Shown: one piece after another, positions 17,279-26,847 of the stretch | Layout of the letters: the number at the start of each line of letters is the position of its first letter | Position numbering within the stretch: position 1 is the stretch's first letter | From: Roseococcus sp. SDR | GTDB lineage: Bacteria > Pseudomonadota > Alphaproteobacteria > Acetobacterales > Acetobacteraceae | Direction of reading: 5' to 3' | Assembly: GCF_019083995.1 (NCBI RefSeq) | Contig: NZ_JAHRCU010000032.1 | Location: 1-34,854, forward strand | DNA length: 34,854 nucleotides | Translations under genes and position numbers: made by a program | Notes under the pieces: generated by a model | What the model was told of the DNA's origin: nothing | The model's database searches: none | The model's input: only the letters and a program-made list of their open reading frames with translations

Positions 17279-18948
17279 CCCGGAGCGCGGTGGACGATCT
17301 CGCCGCCCACCATCGTCATCTCCGCCGCGATATCCTTCAGCGCGGAAAGCTCCACCGTCAGCGGATCCGCCGTCAGCACCGCGAGGTCGGCCAGCTTGCC
17401 CGGCTCGATCGCGCCCTTGTCGCGCTCGCTCATCGTCAGATACGCGCCCGCATTCGTCGCCGCGCGGATGGCGCTTTCGCGGCTGATCGCCTGGGATGCG
17501 CCGACCTGGCGCTGCGTGTGCATGTTCTGCCGCGAGACCGCCTGCCACATGGGATAGAACATCGAGACGGGGACATTGTCCGTCGCCAGCGCATAGGTGA
17601 CGCCCGCCTCCTCCAGCCAGCGCAGCGGCGAGATGCTGTCCTCGTCGGGCAGCTTGTTCCGCTCCACCAGCAGATGGCCTTCCTTGTAGATGTAGCGGTT
17701 GGTGTGGGTGGTGAGCGAGAGGCCAAGGTCGCGGATGCGATGCACCTGCTCGCGGCTCAGCACCGCGATATGGCCCAGCACCCAGCGCAGATCGCGGATG
17801 GGCACCACCTCATTCACCTCGGCGAAGAGGTCCAGCATGTTGGGCCAGATGCCGATGGCGCGGATGCCGTGGCGCGCGCAGGCGATCAGCATTTCCTTCG
17901 CGCGTTCGCGATCCAGGCCCATGTCGTAGTTGAAGCCCGCCCAACCCGTGTAGGGCGCAGCCTGCGCGCGCAGCGCGTTATCGGGCGTGCGGCCGATTTC
18001 GGTGATGAGGCCGGAGAGGCGCAGCATGTCGTCCCCCAGCCCGGCGCCGGCCAGCTGATGCGCCCAGCCGCCGATCAGCCGCTCCATGGAGACATTCTCC
18101 ATGCCGCGCCAATCCGGGCTGAGCGCCAGATGCGAGCGCATCGTCAGCTTCCCCCCCGCGTGCACCTCGCGATAGGCGGCGAGGAGTTCGGCCGCCACGC
18201 CATGCTCCTCATAGATGCTGGTGGTGCCGAAGGCGTGATACATCGCGGCCGCCTTGGGCAGCCCCGCCACGCGATGCGCATGCGAAAATCCCGGCGCCAT
18301 GTGGAAGGCGGCAAGCTCCATCAGCGGCACATAGCCCTGCTCGATGATCACGCCATCCGGCTCGCCCGCCGCATCCTTGCGGATGGTGACGGAAGGGTGC
18401 GGCGGCGCCGTCTCGCGCGTGATGCCGGCGCGTTGCAGCGCCATGGAATTGGCGATGGAGACCAGCGGCAGGGAATGCCGCCAGAACCCCCAGATCGGCC
18501 GGATATAGACGGGGTTGCGCGGGGCCGCGTCATCCAGCTCGGCGCGCGTCGGCCATCGGCCCTCGGCGAGCGATTCCGGCAGGTCCCAGTAGAAGGGCGG
18601 CTCGCCCACCGGCATGGTCACGATCCATTCGCCCGGCGCCTTGCCCTTCGCCAGCTCCGCGATGCGCGCCTGGATGGCGGCGATGGAGCGGCAGCCGGCC
18701 AGGCTGGGGAACACGTCCTTCAGCCCCTCGCGGTCCATATGCGCATGGCCGTCGATCAGGCCGGGCAGCACGGCGCGGCCCTCCAGCGCGATGTGCTTCG
18801 TGTGCGGGGCCGCGTGCCGCTGCACCATCGCGTCCTCCCCCACCGCGAGGAAGCGGCCGGCGCGGATCGCCACCGATTGCGCGATGGAGAATTTCGCATC
18901 GGCGGTGATGATCTTGCCGCCGCTGAGGATGATGTCGGCCGGTTCCAT
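17260..18948 (-). CDS. Amidohydrolase family 3 (YtcJ-like) metal-dependent hydrolase
   Basis: This is a 562-residue amidohydrolase. The N-terminal beta-sandwich ADIILSGGKIITAD leads to LPGLIDGHAHMD with the metal-binding HxH (68-70). Later come LGHIAVL, LTTHTNRY, the catalytic-Asp region ALATDNVPVSM, and the closing GAIEPGKLADLAVLTADPL. Length and motifs fit the YtcJ/exoenzyme-regulatory group, whose substrates are mostly N-substituted amides or cyclic ureas and are seldom known. The ATG at 18948 has GGAG eight bases ahead; a GTG at 18957 overlapping the Bug stop (GTGA) is the alternative. It lies directly downstream of a Bug receptor, so uptake and hydrolysis of one compound is likely. Confidence 0.87.
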   Translation of the reverse strand: MEPADIILSGGKIITADAKFSIAQSVAIRAGRFLAVGEDAMVQRHAAPHTKHIALEGRAVLPGLIDGHAHMDREGLKDVFPSLAGCRSIAAIQARIAELAKGKAPGEWIVTMPVGEPPFYWDLPESLAEGRWPTRAELDDAAPRNPVYIRPIWGFWRHSLPLVSIANSMALQRAGITRETAPPHPSVTIRKDAAGEPDGVIIEQGYVPLMELAAFHMAPGFSHAHRVAGLPKAAAMYHAFGTTSIYEEHGVAAELLAAYREVHAGGKLTMRSHLALSPDWRGMENVSMERLIGGWAHQLAGAGLGDDMLRLSGLITEIGRTPDNALRAQAAPYTGWAGFNYDMGLDRERAKEMLIACARHGIRAIGIWPNMLDLFAEVNEVVPIRDLRWVLGHIAVLSREQVHRIRDLGLSLTTHTNRYIYKEGHLLVERNKLPDEDSISPLRWLEEAGVTYALATDNVPVSMFYPMWQAVSRQNMHTQRQVGASQAISRESAIRAATNAGAYLTMSERDKGAIEPGKLADLAVLTADPLTVELSALKDIAAEMTMVGGEIVHRAPGYTPKS

Positions 18949-18953
18949 GAGTA

Positions 18954-19907
18954 TCACTCCGAACGTTGCAGACGGCCCTGGCGCACCATCTCCGCCCAGC
19001 GCTCCACATCGGCGCGGAAATAGGCGGCGAAGGCGGCGCTTTCCGCCGGGATGGGCTGCGCGGCGGAGAGCCGCAGCCGCTCGCGCACCGGGGCGGCCTG
19101 CAGCGCGGTCAACGCCGCGGCTTCCAGGCGACGTTGCGTCGCCTCCGGCGCGCCGGCGCGGATGAACAATCCGACCCAGGTCTCGAAGGCATAGCCCGGC
19201 ACCGTCTCCGCGATGGCGGGCACCTCGGGCAGCACGTCCGAGCGGTTGCGCGAGGTGATGCCGAGCGCGCGCACCGTCCCCTGCTGCACCTGGCCGATGG
19301 AGGAGGCCATGACATCCAGCAGCATGTCGATGCGCTGCGCGATCAGATCGGGATAGACGGCGCCCGAGCCGCGATAGGGCACGTGCAGCAACTCGACGCC
19401 GGCGGCCGCACCCAGCAGCACGCCGGCCAGATGGCTGCCCGTGCCAGGGCCCGAGGAGCCATAGCTGACGCGCCCCGGCGCCGCCCGCGCGGCGGCAAGG
19501 ATCGAGGCGACATCCCGATGCGGCGATTGCGGTGAGACCACGAGCAGCGAGGGAATCGCCCCCATGCCCAGCACGGGCGTGAGATCCCGCACCGGATCGA
19601 AGCCGAGATTGCTGAGCGAGACGCTGCTGGCCAGCCCCGCCCCGGTGAAGAGGATGGTGTGCCCATCCGGCCGCGATTGCTGCGCCACATAGGCCGCGCC
19701 GACATTGCCGCCCGCGCCGGGCCGCGTATCGATCGCGACCGGCTGGCCGAGCGCGGCCGAAAGCTCCGGCGCCAGCACGCGCGCCAGCACGTCGATGGTG
19801 CCGCCCGGTGCGAAGGGCACCACCAAGGTCAAAGGGCGTTCGGGGAAGGTCTGTGCCTGGGTGGCGACAGGCAGCAGCAGCAGGGTGGCGAGCAGCAGGC
19901 GGCGCAT
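18954..19907 (-). CDS. Bug-family (TctC-like) solute-binding protein
   Basis: This is a 317-residue periplasmic binding protein. The signal peptide MRRLLLATLLLLPVATQAQ is followed by RPLTLVVPFAPGGTIDVLAR, then IDTRPGAGGNVGAAYVAQ and LLHVPYRGSGAVYPDLIA, all standard Bug landmarks. GGAGG precedes the ATG at 19907. It forms a two-gene unit with the family-3 amidohydrolase. It is clearly diverged from the other Bug protein at 15438, so the two probably bind different ligands. Confidence 0.9.
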   Translation of the reverse strand: MRRLLLATLLLLPVATQAQTFPERPLTLVVPFAPGGTIDVLARVLAPELSAALGQPVAIDTRPGAGGNVGAAYVAQQSRPDGHTILFTGAGLASSVSLSNLGFDPVRDLTPVLGMGAIPSLLVVSPQSPHRDVASILAAARAAPGRVSYGSSGPGTGSHLAGVLLGAAAGVELLHVPYRGSGAVYPDLIAQRIDMLLDVMASSIGQVQQGTVRALGITSRNRSDVLPEVPAIAETVPGYAFETWVGLFIRAGAPEATQRRLEAAALTALQAAPVRERLRLSAAQPIPAESAAFAAYFRADVERWAEMVRQGRLQRSE

Positions 19908-19944
19908 CCGAACCTCCGGTCAGGAAGGCGCAGTTTGGGCCGAT

Positions 19945-20400
19945 CTAGGCGCCCCCGCCCAGCCCCTCACGCGCCAAGGTCGCCAATTCATCGGCGCGCT
20001 CATTCATGGGATTGCCCGCATGGCCGCGCACCCAGATCCATTCGACCTGATGCGGCTTCGCGGCCGCCAGAAGTCGCTGCCAGAGGTCGTAATTCTTCAC
20101 CGGATCGCGCGCCGCGTTGCGCCAGTTGTTGCGCACCCAGCCCTTGATCCAACGCTCCATGCCGTTGCGGACATATTCGCTGTCGGTGTGCAGCATCACC
20201 TGGCAGGGGCGCGTCAGCGCCTCCAGCGCGGCGCAGGCGGCGGTGAGTTCCATGCGGTTGTTGGTGGTCTCGCGCTCGGCGCCGGTCAGTTCCTTCGTCG
20301 CCTCGCCGAAGCGCAGGATGGCGGCCCAGCCGCCGGGGCCCGGATTGGGTTTGCAGCCGCCATCCGTCCAGATCTCGACCTTGCGCACCGCCTCAGACAC
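19945..20400 (-). CDS. rnhA: Ribonuclease HI
   Basis: RNase HI cuts the RNA strand of RNA-DNA hybrids, removing R-loops and primers. The 151-residue protein has all the catalytic acids: D13 ([16 protein letters not shown]), E51 (MELTAA), D73 (HTDSEY) and D137 (NERAD), with H127 in VRGHAGNP. The handle region [10 protein letters not shown] is present. I chose the GTG at 20400, which overlaps the thrB stop by 8 bases and puts D13 at the expected place; the in-frame ATG at 20484 lies deep in thrB. It is the last gene of ispH-thrB-rnhA. Confidence 0.96.
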   Translation of the reverse strand: MSEAVRKVEIWTDGGCKPNPGPGGWAAILRFGEATKELTGAERETTNNRMELTAACAALEALTRPCQVMLHTDSEYVRNGMERWIKGWVRNNWRNAARDPVKNYDLWQRLLAAAKPHQVEWIWVRGHAGNPMNERADELATLAREGLGGGA

Positions 20401-21370
20401 CAAGTGCCTCCGGTCCGCTCGCATGGCCGAAGAAGCGCAGCTTGTGCAGGTATTCCAGCGGGTCCTTGCGCGTGACCATCGCACCCGGCGGCGTGTTCAC
20501 CCAGTCGAAGAGGCGCGTCAGCAGGAAGCGGATCGCGGCACCCCGGCACAGCACGGGCAGCGCCGCCAGTTCCGCCGCGCTCAGCGGCCGCACCGCCTGG
20601 TAGGCGCGCAGGATGGCGCGCGCCTTGGTCACGTTGAAGCTGCGATCCGCCTCGAAGCACCAGGCGTTGAGACACACCGCCACGTCATAGGCGTAGAGGT
20701 CGGTGCAGGCGAAGTAGAAGTCGATCAGCCCGGAGACGCGCGGCGTGCCGCCCTCTTCCAGGAAGAAGACATTGTCGGGGAAGAGGTCGGCATGGATCTG
20801 CCCCACCGGCAGGCTGCCCGGCGTGGGCCAGGCGGCGAGGATGCCGGCGAGCGCCGCATCCAGCTCCGCGATCAGCCCGGCCTGCACGCCCTCGCCATCC
20901 GCGCGGCAGCGGTCCAGCAGCGGCGCCCAGGCGGCGGGGCCGAGGCCATTGGGGCGCACATCCGTGAAGCCCGCGCCGGCCCGATGCAGCCCGGCCAGCG
21001 CCGTACCCAGCGGCCCGCAATGCTCGGGCCGGATGCGGCGGGGCCAGACGCCGGGCAGGAAGGTGCAGATGGCCGCCGGCCGGCCCGCGAGTTCCCGCAG
21101 CGCCTGCCCATCCCGCCCCGCCACCGGCTCCGGCGCGGAGAGGCCATGCGCCACGAGATGCCGCATCAGGCCCAGGAACCAGGGCAATTCGCGCGGGTCC
21201 ACGCGCTTCTCATAGAGCGTCAGCACATAGTCGCCCGCGCTCGTCTTCAGCGCGTAGTTGGAATTCTCCACGCCCTCGGCGATGCCGCGAAACGCCAGCA
21301 ATTCGCCGATCTCGTATTCCGCGAGGAAGGCGCGCAGCGCCTCGTCGGAAACTTCCGTATAGACCGCCAC
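20393..21370 (-). CDS. thrB: Homoserine kinase, type II (APH fold)
   Basis: This kinase phosphorylates homoserine to O-phosphohomoserine in threonine synthesis. At 325 residues it is the aminoglycoside-phosphotransferase-like type found in alphaproteobacteria, not the GHMP type of enterics. The N lobe holds [24 protein letters not shown]. The catalytic loop is IHADLFPDN (192-200), followed by the metal-binding [10 protein letters not shown]. It starts with GTG, three bases after the ispH stop, and overlaps rnhA, so the three are one operon. Confidence 0.95.
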   Translation of the reverse strand: MAVYTEVSDEALRAFLAEYEIGELLAFRGIAEGVENSNYALKTSAGDYVLTLYEKRVDPRELPWFLGLMRHLVAHGLSAPEPVAGRDGQALRELAGRPAAICTFLPGVWPRRIRPEHCGPLGTALAGLHRAGAGFTDVRPNGLGPAAWAPLLDRCRADGEGVQAGLIAELDAALAGILAAWPTPGSLPVGQIHADLFPDNVFFLEEGGTPRVSGLIDFYFACTDLYAYDVAVCLNAWCFEADRSFNVTKARAILRAYQAVRPLSAAELAALPVLCRGAAIRFLLTRLFDWVNTPPGAMVTRKDPLEYLHKLRFFGHASGPEALGV

Positions 21371-21373
21371 AAA

Positions 21374-22327
21374 TCAGGCCGTGGCCAGCGCCGCCGGCAG
21401 CTTGAAGGTGATCTTCTCCTCCGCCACCACGATCTCCTGGATGGTGAGGTCATAGCCCTCGCGCAGGCGCTCGATCACCTCCTCCACCAGCACCTCCGGC
21501 GCGCTGGCGCCGGCCGTGATGCCGATGCGGGACACACCCTCGACGGCGGCGAGATCCAGCTCCCGCCCGCGCTGCACCATCACGGCCTTGCCGCAGCCGG
21601 CCCGGCCCGCGACTTCCACGAGGCGCACGGAGTTGGAGGAATTGGGCGCGCCCACCACGATCATCATGTCCACCTGCGGCGCGATCTCCTTCACGGCCGC
21701 CTGGCGGTTGGTGGTGGCGTAGCAGATGTCCTCCTTCGCCGGCGCCGCGATGTCCGGGAAGCGCGACTGCAGCGCGCGGACGATGCCGGCCGTGTCATCC
21801 ACCGAGAGCGTGGTCTGCGTGATGAAGGCGAGCGAGGCCCCCGGGGGCGGCGTCACGCGCATCGCCTGCGCCTCGTCCTCCACCAGCGTCACGGCGCCCT
21901 CGGGCAGCTGGCCCATGGTGCCGATCACCTCCGGGTGGCCCGCATGGCCGATCAGGAAGATGTGCCGCTGGCGGGAGAAATGGTGCTCCGCCTCGCGGTG
22001 GACCTTGCTGACCAGCGGGCAGGTGGCGTCCAGGAAGAACATCTGCCGGCGCTGCGCCTCGGCCGGGATGGATTTCGGCACGCCATGGGCGGAGAAGACC
22101 ACGGGCTGGCCATCATCCGGGATCTCGTCCAGCTCCTCGACGAAGACGGCGCCCTGGCGCTCCAGCGCCTCGACCACGAAGCGGTTATGGACGATCTCAT
22201 GCCGGACATAGACCGGCGCGCCGTGCCGCTTCAGCGCCTCCTCGACGATCTTGATCGCCCGGTCCACCCCGGCGCAAAATCCACGCGGTCCGGCAAGGAT
22301 GACATGAAGCGAGGGCTTGGCGGCCAT
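21374..22327 (-). CDS. ispH: 4-hydroxy-3-methylbut-2-enyl diphosphate reductase (LytB)
   Basis: IspH makes isopentenyl and dimethylallyl diphosphate in the last step of the MEP isoprenoid pathway, using a 4Fe-4S cluster. The 317-residue protein keeps the three cluster cysteines C18 (GPRGFCAGV), C103 ([10 protein letters not shown]) and C202 (ICYATTNRQ), the substrate histidines (H47, H81, H131) and the catalytic Glu in HPEV (E133). SSNS and GASAPE segments complete the active site. The ATG at 22327 is the family start. It is the first gene of the ispH-thrB-rnhA operon and diverges from a lipoprotein gene. Confidence 0.97.
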   Translation of the reverse strand: MAAKPSLHVILAGPRGFCAGVDRAIKIVEEALKRHGAPVYVRHEIVHNRFVVEALERQGAVFVEELDEIPDDGQPVVFSAHGVPKSIPAEAQRRQMFFLDATCPLVSKVHREAEHHFSRQRHIFLIGHAGHPEVIGTMGQLPEGAVTLVEDEAQAMRVTPPPGASLAFITQTTLSVDDTAGIVRALQSRFPDIAAPAKEDICYATTNRQAAVKEIAPQVDMMIVVGAPNSSNSVRLVEVAGRAGCGKAVMVQRGRELDLAAVEGVSRIGITAGASAPEVLVEEVIERLREGYDLTIQEIVVAEEKITFKLPAALATA

Positions 22328-22429
22328 GCGATGGGGTTCCGGGGGCGGGTTGCGAAGCCTCCACACTATCGCTTTGCGCGGATCGGTGCCAGACGGAGCG
22401 CCATGTTGGACGGTGAGCGGGGGCGAGGG

Positions 22430-22969
22430 ATGACGCGTCTGGGTCTGGGTGTGATGGTGGCGGCCGGGCTGACGGTGGCGGGATGCGGCGGGCCGCGCCT
22501 GGATGACCTGCTGGTTCCCTGTCCCAGCCTGACTCTCCCGGCCGATGTGGCAGACCTCACGCGCTATGTGCCTGACGCGCCACCGGATCATTCCACGATG
22601 GTTCTGGATGCGCGTGTCACCGGGATCGAGGGCAGCTGCCGCCGCGGCCGGCGCGACCAGACGCTGGATTCGAGCATCTCCGTCCGCTTCCAGGTGGAAC
22701 GCGGGCCGGCGGCCCCCAGCCGCGCCTTCCAGCTGCCCTGGTTCATCGCCCTGCTCGACGCGCGCACCAACGAGGTGCTGAACCGGCAGAGCTTCATCAT
22801 GAACGGCCAGTTCGCTGTGAACACGACGCGCGCCAACGTCACCTCCCAGGCGGTCGACATCGCCTTCCCGGTCGGTCAGGGCCGCCGGGTTCAGGATTAT
22901 CGCATCCTCGTCGGTTTCCAGCTGAGCGAGAGTGAGGTGGCGATGAACCGCCGGCGCGGGCCGCGCTGA
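22430..22969 (+). CDS. Putative lipoprotein of unknown function
   Basis: This 179-residue protein starts with a hydrophobic segment ending in a lipobox, LTVAGC, so Cys19 would be lipidated after SPII cleavage. The mature part is soluble-looking, with beta-rich stretches ([59 protein letters not shown]). I recognise no named family, though the middle resembles DUF-type envelope lipoproteins. The ATG at 22430 with a GAGGG stretch before it puts the lipobox in the right place; an in-frame ATG at 22403 would add nine polar residues. It diverges from ispH and is the last gene before the AT-rich segment. Confidence 0.65.
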   Translation: MTRLGLGVMVAAGLTVAGCGGPRLDDLLVPCPSLTLPADVADLTRYVPDAPPDHSTMVLDARVTGIEGSCRRGRRDQTLDSSISVRFQVERGPAAPSRAFQLPWFIALLDARTNEVLNRQSFIMNGQFAVNTTRANVTSQAVDIAFPVGQGRRVQDYRILVGFQLSESEVAMNRRRGPR

Positions 22970-23006
22970 CCGGGCTGGGCAGTCTACCGGCCTGCTGGGC
23001 TAGAAT

Positions 23007-23035
23007 GCTAAAACAGGTGGCGTAATCCTGTAAGC
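23007..23035. terminator. Inverted repeat at the left edge of the AT-rich segment
   Basis: GCT..ACAGG (23007-23017) faces CCTGT.AGC (23027-23035) across 9 bases. Read on the minus strand the stem is followed by TTTT, so it may end the transcript of the gene at 23106-24026; read on the plus strand it lies 38 bases past the lipoprotein stop. The stem is short and interrupted. Confidence 0.3.
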
Positions 23036-23105
23036 TGCCCTACATTATGAAAAACAAGCCAATTTCCCGCATTTACTGAAATGTTGTGCCGAGATTGGAT
23101 GGTGA

Positions 23106-24026
23106 CTATGTTTTTAAGGCCGCATCCCGCTCTAGCTCATCATATGTAAATATATGAATTATTGTTGTATACGGGTATCCGCGTTTGATATTCAGGATTT
23201 TTTCCTTCAATTTTCTCACTATTGTCTCATTGTAATTCTCAACTGTGATGGCCAGGTGGAATTGGAAACTTCTGCGGGTGTTGTCTGGTAGGTTGCTGTA
23301 GACCTTAAGAACATTATTGAATGTCCTTATCAAGCCATCGAGAGGAAGTAAGCCCTTCCGGCTATATTTAACTTCCACAATTATTACTTTCTCACCTGAT
23401 ATAGATAGCGCATCGAATTGCGTTCGTGTGGCTCCGCGCAGATTTATGTCTCGTTCGAATTTAATGTTAAGATCTTTAGACAGTTTTGTTAATACGAGCT
23501 CTTCAGAAAGAAAGGATCTTGCTGTGAGGTCCCGCAGCGCAAGATCTTTTGCTGCGTCAAATGCGGGCGGTTCATTATTTGTTTCGCCGCCTTGTGTGCG
23601 AGAATTTTCACCTTCCGAAATACTTTCGCCGCTTTGATCCGAAGATTGCTCGCGCACGTTAGGGCGTTCATTTAAGCTGCCCTCCGCCATTTCTGTGGTT
23701 GCCGCTGCTTCCGCCGCCGCCTGCGCTGCGGCCTCGTCTCCAATTTTTTGAAAGCGATCACTGGCGGGGGCGCGGTTGAAAAGATCAGCAAAAAACTTGT
23801 CATCCCTGAAATCAGAGGGAGCATACAATGCATGATGCTTTGTAAACAGCATCAGAAAAAATAGTCCTACAAGAAGACATGGAAAAAGCATCAAGAACCA
23901 AACAAATATTCTCTGCGTCTCGTTGCTGAGAAAGGGTAGTACGATCGCGCCGCTGACCTCCGCTAGGCCAGCGAACATGGCAATAACAGTCAGTGGATTT
24001 TTAACGTGTCCAATCTTCTCAAGCAC
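23106..24026 (-). CDS. Two-TM membrane protein with PD-(D/E)XK nuclease-like C-terminal domain
   Basis: This protein has 306 residues from GTG 24026. Residues 10-33 and 38-62 are two membrane helices joined by a very short turn, then the motif ALYAPSDFRDDKFF (66-79). Residues 80-160 are a flexible linker: Ala-rich at 96-110, then polar and acidic. Residues 165-306 look like a restriction-endonuclease-like fold: ELVLTKLSKDLNIKFERD, RTQFDALSISG (D205), and VIIVEVKYS (E218, K220), that is D-x12-E-x-K. So a membrane-tethered, cytosolic nuclease or degenerate nuclease is likely, but cleavage is not proven. Base composition is far more AT-rich than every neighbour, and codon use follows, so recent transfer is likely. 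Phage defence is a reasonable guess, not a finding. The start is uncertain. Confidence 0.7.
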   Translation of the reverse strand: MLEKIGHVKNPLTVIAMFAGLAEVSGAIVLPFLSNETQRIFVWFLMLFPCLLVGLFFLMLFTKHHALYAPSDFRDDKFFADLFNRAPASDRFQKIGDEAAAQAAAEAAATTEMAEGSLNERPNVREQSSDQSGESISEGENSRTQGGETNNEPPAFDAAKDLALRDLTARSFLSEELVLTKLSKDLNIKFERDINLRGATRTQFDALSISGEKVIIVEVKYSRKGLLPLDGLIRTFNNVLKVYSNLPDNTRRSFQFHLAITVENYNETIVRKLKEKILNIKRGYPYTTIIHIFTYDELERDAALKT

Positions 24027-24044
24027 AGGATGGGCTCGTCGTGT

Positions 24045-24057
24045 CAGATATCCTCCT
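24045..24057 (-). promoter_or_regulatory. Strong AGGAGG site with no canonical start at normal distance
   Basis: AGGAGG reads 24057-24052 on the minus strand. Four bases later is CTG (24047-24045), in frame with the nuclease-like gene; the first canonical start, GTG 24026, is about 25 bases away, too far for this site. An in-frame TAG lies further upstream. Either CTG is used or the original start has been altered. Confidence 0.4.
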
Positions 24058-24081
24058 GATAACCTGAATATCTACGTCCAC

Positions 24082-24087
24082 ATTGTA
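24082..24087 (-). promoter_or_regulatory. Candidate -10 box of the nuclease-like gene
   Basis: TACAAT on the minus strand matches the -10 consensus at five of six positions and lies 24 bases before the AGGAGG site. The -35 candidate 17 bases upstream (CTTACT) is poor and falls within the secA terminator stem. Confidence 0.3.
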
Positions 24088-24092
24088 AACAT

Positions 24093-24116
24093 AAAAAAGA
24101 CGGTAGTAAGCCATCT
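24093..24116 (-). terminator. secA: Intrinsic terminator of secA
   Basis: On the minus strand AGATGG, starting within the secA stop codon, pairs with CCGTCT (one G-T pair) across a 7-base loop and runs into six T. The stem is weak for this GC-rich genome, but its place just after secA and the T-tract fit rho-independent termination. Confidence 0.45.
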
Positions 24117-26847
24117 AAGTCTTTCCGTGGCAGTGCTTGTACTTCTTCCCCGAGCCACAGGGGCAGGGCGCGTTGCGCGGCGTCTTGTCCCAGGTGGAGG
24201 GATCGTTCGGGTCCACCTCGGAGATCACGCGCGTCTCCTGCCGGGCCACCGCAGCCGCGCCGTAGTCCGGCGCGGGTGGCATGGGCGCCATTTCATAAGG
24301 CTCGGCATCCGGCGCCGCGTGGCGCATGTCGGTCACGCGGATCGGCTGCGGCTCGGGGATCGGCGCATCCGCCGTGAGTTCCAGGCGCAGCAGCAGGGAG
24401 GTCACGCGCTCGCGCAGGTCTTCCAGCATGTTGTTGAACAGCGCGAAGGCCTCGCGCTTGTACTCGTTCAGCGGATCACGCTGGCCATAGGCGCGCAAGC
24501 CGATGCCCTGGCGCAGATGGTCCAGGCTGAGCAGGTGCTCCTTCCACACCTGGTCGAAGAGCTGCAGCAGCAGCGACTTCTCGACCATGCGCATGAAGTC
24601 CGGCCCGAGATTCGCGGCCTTGGCGGCGGCCACCTGGTCGGCCGCGGCCTCGATACGCTCGCGCACCTGGACCTCGTCGATGCCCTCTTCCTTGGCATAG
24701 GCGGCGATGGGCAGGTCGAGGCCCAGCACGTCGCGCACGCGCTTCTCGAGCCCCTCCAGGTCCCATTGCTCGGGATAGGCATTCTCGGGGATGGCGCGGT
24801 CCACCATGGCGCCGATCGTCTCGTGGCGCATCTCGGCGATGGTCTCGCTGAGGTCGGTCGCGTCCATGTAGGCGCGGCGCTGGGCATAGACCTCGCGCCG
24901 CTGGTCGTTCATCACGTCGTCGTATTTCAGCAGGTTCTTGCGCGTGTCGAAGTTCCGCGCCTCGACCTTCTTCTGCGCCTTCTCCAGCGCCTTGTTGATC
25001 CAGGGGTGGATGATGGCCTCGCCTTCCTTGAGGCCGAGCTTCGTCAGCATCCCGCCCATGCGGTCGCTGCCGAAGATGCGCATCAGGTCGTCTTCCAGCG
25101 AGAGGAAGAAGCGGCTCGCCCCCGGGTCGCCCTGGCGGCCGGAGCGGCCGCGCAGCTGGTTGTCGATACGGCGGCTCTCATGCCGCTCGGTGCCGATGAC
25201 GAAGAGGCCACCCGCCGCCTTCACGATGGGCTGCGCGGCCGCGACCTCGGCCACATGGCGCGCATAGGCGGCCTCGTATTCCGGCCCATGCCCCTCCGGC
25301 ACATCGGCCTTGGCCAGCATGTCGGCATTGCCGCCGAGTTTGATGTCGGTGCCGCGCCCGGCCATGTTGGTGGCGATGGTGACCGCACCCGGGCGGCCGG
25401 CCTGGGCGACGATGCCGGCCTCCTGCTCGTGGTAGCGCGCGTTCAGGACGTTGTGCGGGATGCCGGCCTGCTTGAGCAAAGTTGAAATTAACTCGCTCTT
25501 CTCGATGCTGGTGGTGCCGACGAGGCAGGGCTGGTTGCGCGCGCGGCACTCGCCGATCAGCTTGATGACGGCCTGGTATTTCTCCATCGCCGTGCGATAG
25601 ACCTCGTCATCCTCATCCTTGCGCGCCACGGGCACGTTGGTCGGGATCTCGACGACGTCGAGCTTGTAGATCTCGGCGAATTCATCGGCCTCGGTCGCCG
25701 CCGTGCCGGTCATGCCCGAGAGCTTGGGATAGAGCCGGAAGTAGTTCTGGAAGGTGATGCTGGCGAGCGTCTGGTTCTCCGGCTGGACGGTCACGTCCTC
25801 CTTCGCCTCCAGCGCCTGGTGCAGGCCGTCGCTGTAGCGGCGGCCTTCCATCATGCGGCCGGTGAACTCGTCGATGATCACGATCTTGTCGTTGCGCACC
25901 ACGTATTCCACATCGCGCTTGAACAGCACATGCGCACGCAGCGACTGGTTGACGTGATGCACGACCGAGACGTTGTGGCTGTCATAGAGGTTGCCCTCGG
26001 TCAGCACGCCGGCCGCCAGCAGCATCGCCTCGATGTCCTCGCCGCCCTTCTCGGTCATGGCGACGGTGCGCTGCTTCTCGTCCTTCTCGTAGCGCTCCTC
26101 GTCCTTCACGAACTCGGCCATCACCGCGTCCACGCGGCGATAGAGGTCGGAGGTATCGTCCGTGGGGCCGGAGATGATGAGCGGCGTGCGCGCCTCATCC
26201 ACCAGGATGCTGTCCACCTCGTCCACGATCGCATACTGGAAGGGGCGCTGGACCATCTCCTCCAGGCGGTACTTCATGTTGTCGCGCAGATAGTCGAAGC
26301 CGTATTCGTTGTTGGTGCCGTAGGTGATGTCGCAGGCGTAGGCCGCGCGGCGCTCGTCGTCGCTCAACCCCTGGACGATGACGCCCGTGGTCAGCCCGAG
26401 GAAACCATAGACCTGGCCCATCCATTCGCTGTCGCGCTTGGCCAGGTAGTCATTCACGGTGACGACATGCACGCCCTTGCCCGGCAGCGCGTTCAGGTAG
26501 CAGGGCAGGGTGGCGACGAGGGTCTTGCCCTCGCCGGTCTTCATCTCGGCGATCTTGCCGTCATGCAGGACCATGCCGCCGATCATCTGCACATCGAAAT
26601 GACGCAGGCCGATGACGCGCTTCGCGGCCTCGCGCACCACGGCGAAGGCCTCCTCCAGCAGGTCATCCAGCTCGGCGCCCTGGGCGAGCCTCTCGCGGAA
26701 CTCGGCGGTCTTGCCGCGCAGCGCCTCGTCCGACAGCGCGGCAAGCGGCGCCTCGAAGGCCGCGATCGCGGGGAGGCGCGCCTGGAAACGCTTCAGCGAA
26801 CGATCATTCGCGGAACCGAAAATGGCACGGGCAAGACGAGCGAACAT
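24115..26847 (-). CDS. secA: Preprotein translocase ATPase SecA
   Basis: SecA drives unfolded proteins through SecYEG. The protein has 910 residues, the expected length. Walker A is MKTGEGKT (102-109) and Walker B is [15 protein letters not shown] (from about 208). The second nucleotide-binding fold has [14 protein letters not shown] and [13 protein letters not shown]. The helical scaffold and wing domains follow. The C-terminal zinc finger that binds SecB and lipids is intact: C895, C897, C906 and H907 in [21 protein letters not shown] site precedes the ATG at 26847. It diverges from the parvulin gene across 176 bases that hold no other gene. Confidence 0.98.
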   Translation of the reverse strand: MFARLARAIFGSANDRSLKRFQARLPAIAAFEAPLAALSDEALRGKTAEFRERLAQGAELDDLLEEAFAVVREAAKRVIGLRHFDVQMIGGMVLHDGKIAEMKTGEGKTLVATLPCYLNALPGKGVHVVTVNDYLAKRDSEWMGQVYGFLGLTTGVIVQGLSDDERRAAYACDITYGTNNEYGFDYLRDNMKYRLEEMVQRPFQYAIVDEVDSILVDEARTPLIISGPTDDTSDLYRRVDAVMAEFVKDEERYEKDEKQRTVAMTEKGGEDIEAMLLAAGVLTEGNLYDSHNVSVVHHVNQSLRAHVLFKRDVEYVVRNDKIVIIDEFTGRMMEGRRYSDGLHQALEAKEDVTVQPENQTLASITFQNYFRLYPKLSGMTGTAATEADEFAEIYKLDVVEIPTNVPVARKDEDDEVYRTAMEKYQAVIKLIGECRARNQPCLVGTTSIEKSELISTLLKQAGIPHNVLNARYHEQEAGIVAQAGRPGAVTIATNMAGRGTDIKLGGNADMLAKADVPEGHGPEYEAAYARHVAEVAAAQPIVKAAGGLFVIGTERHESRRIDNQLRGRSGRQGDPGASRFFLSLEDDLMRIFGSDRMGGMLTKLGLKEGEAIIHPWINKALEKAQKKVEARNFDTRKNLLKYDDVMNDQRREVYAQRRAYMDATDLSETIAEMRHETIGAMVDRAIPENAYPEQWDLEGLEKRVRDVLGLDLPIAAYAKEEGIDEVQVRERIEAAADQVAAAKAANLGPDFMRMVEKSLLLQLFDQVWKEHLLSLDHLRQGIGLRAYGQRDPLNEYKREAFALFNNMLEDLRERVTSLLLRLELTADAPIPEPQPIRVTDMRHAAPDAEPYEMAPMPPAPDYGAAAVARQETRVISEVDPNDPSTWDKTPRNAPCPCGSGKKYKHCHGKT

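Noticed and set aside
20117..22400. Very long plus-strand open frame across rnhA, thrB and ispH, continuous with the lipoprotein
   Set aside because: It is antisense to three well-recognised enzymes, is Arg/His/Gln-rich as GC-rich shadow frames are, and only its last part from 22430 has a signal and protein-like character.
22970..24114. Integrase, transposase or att-like repeats around the AT-rich segment
   Set aside because: No recombinase fragment, tRNA or convincing direct repeat could be found at either edge.
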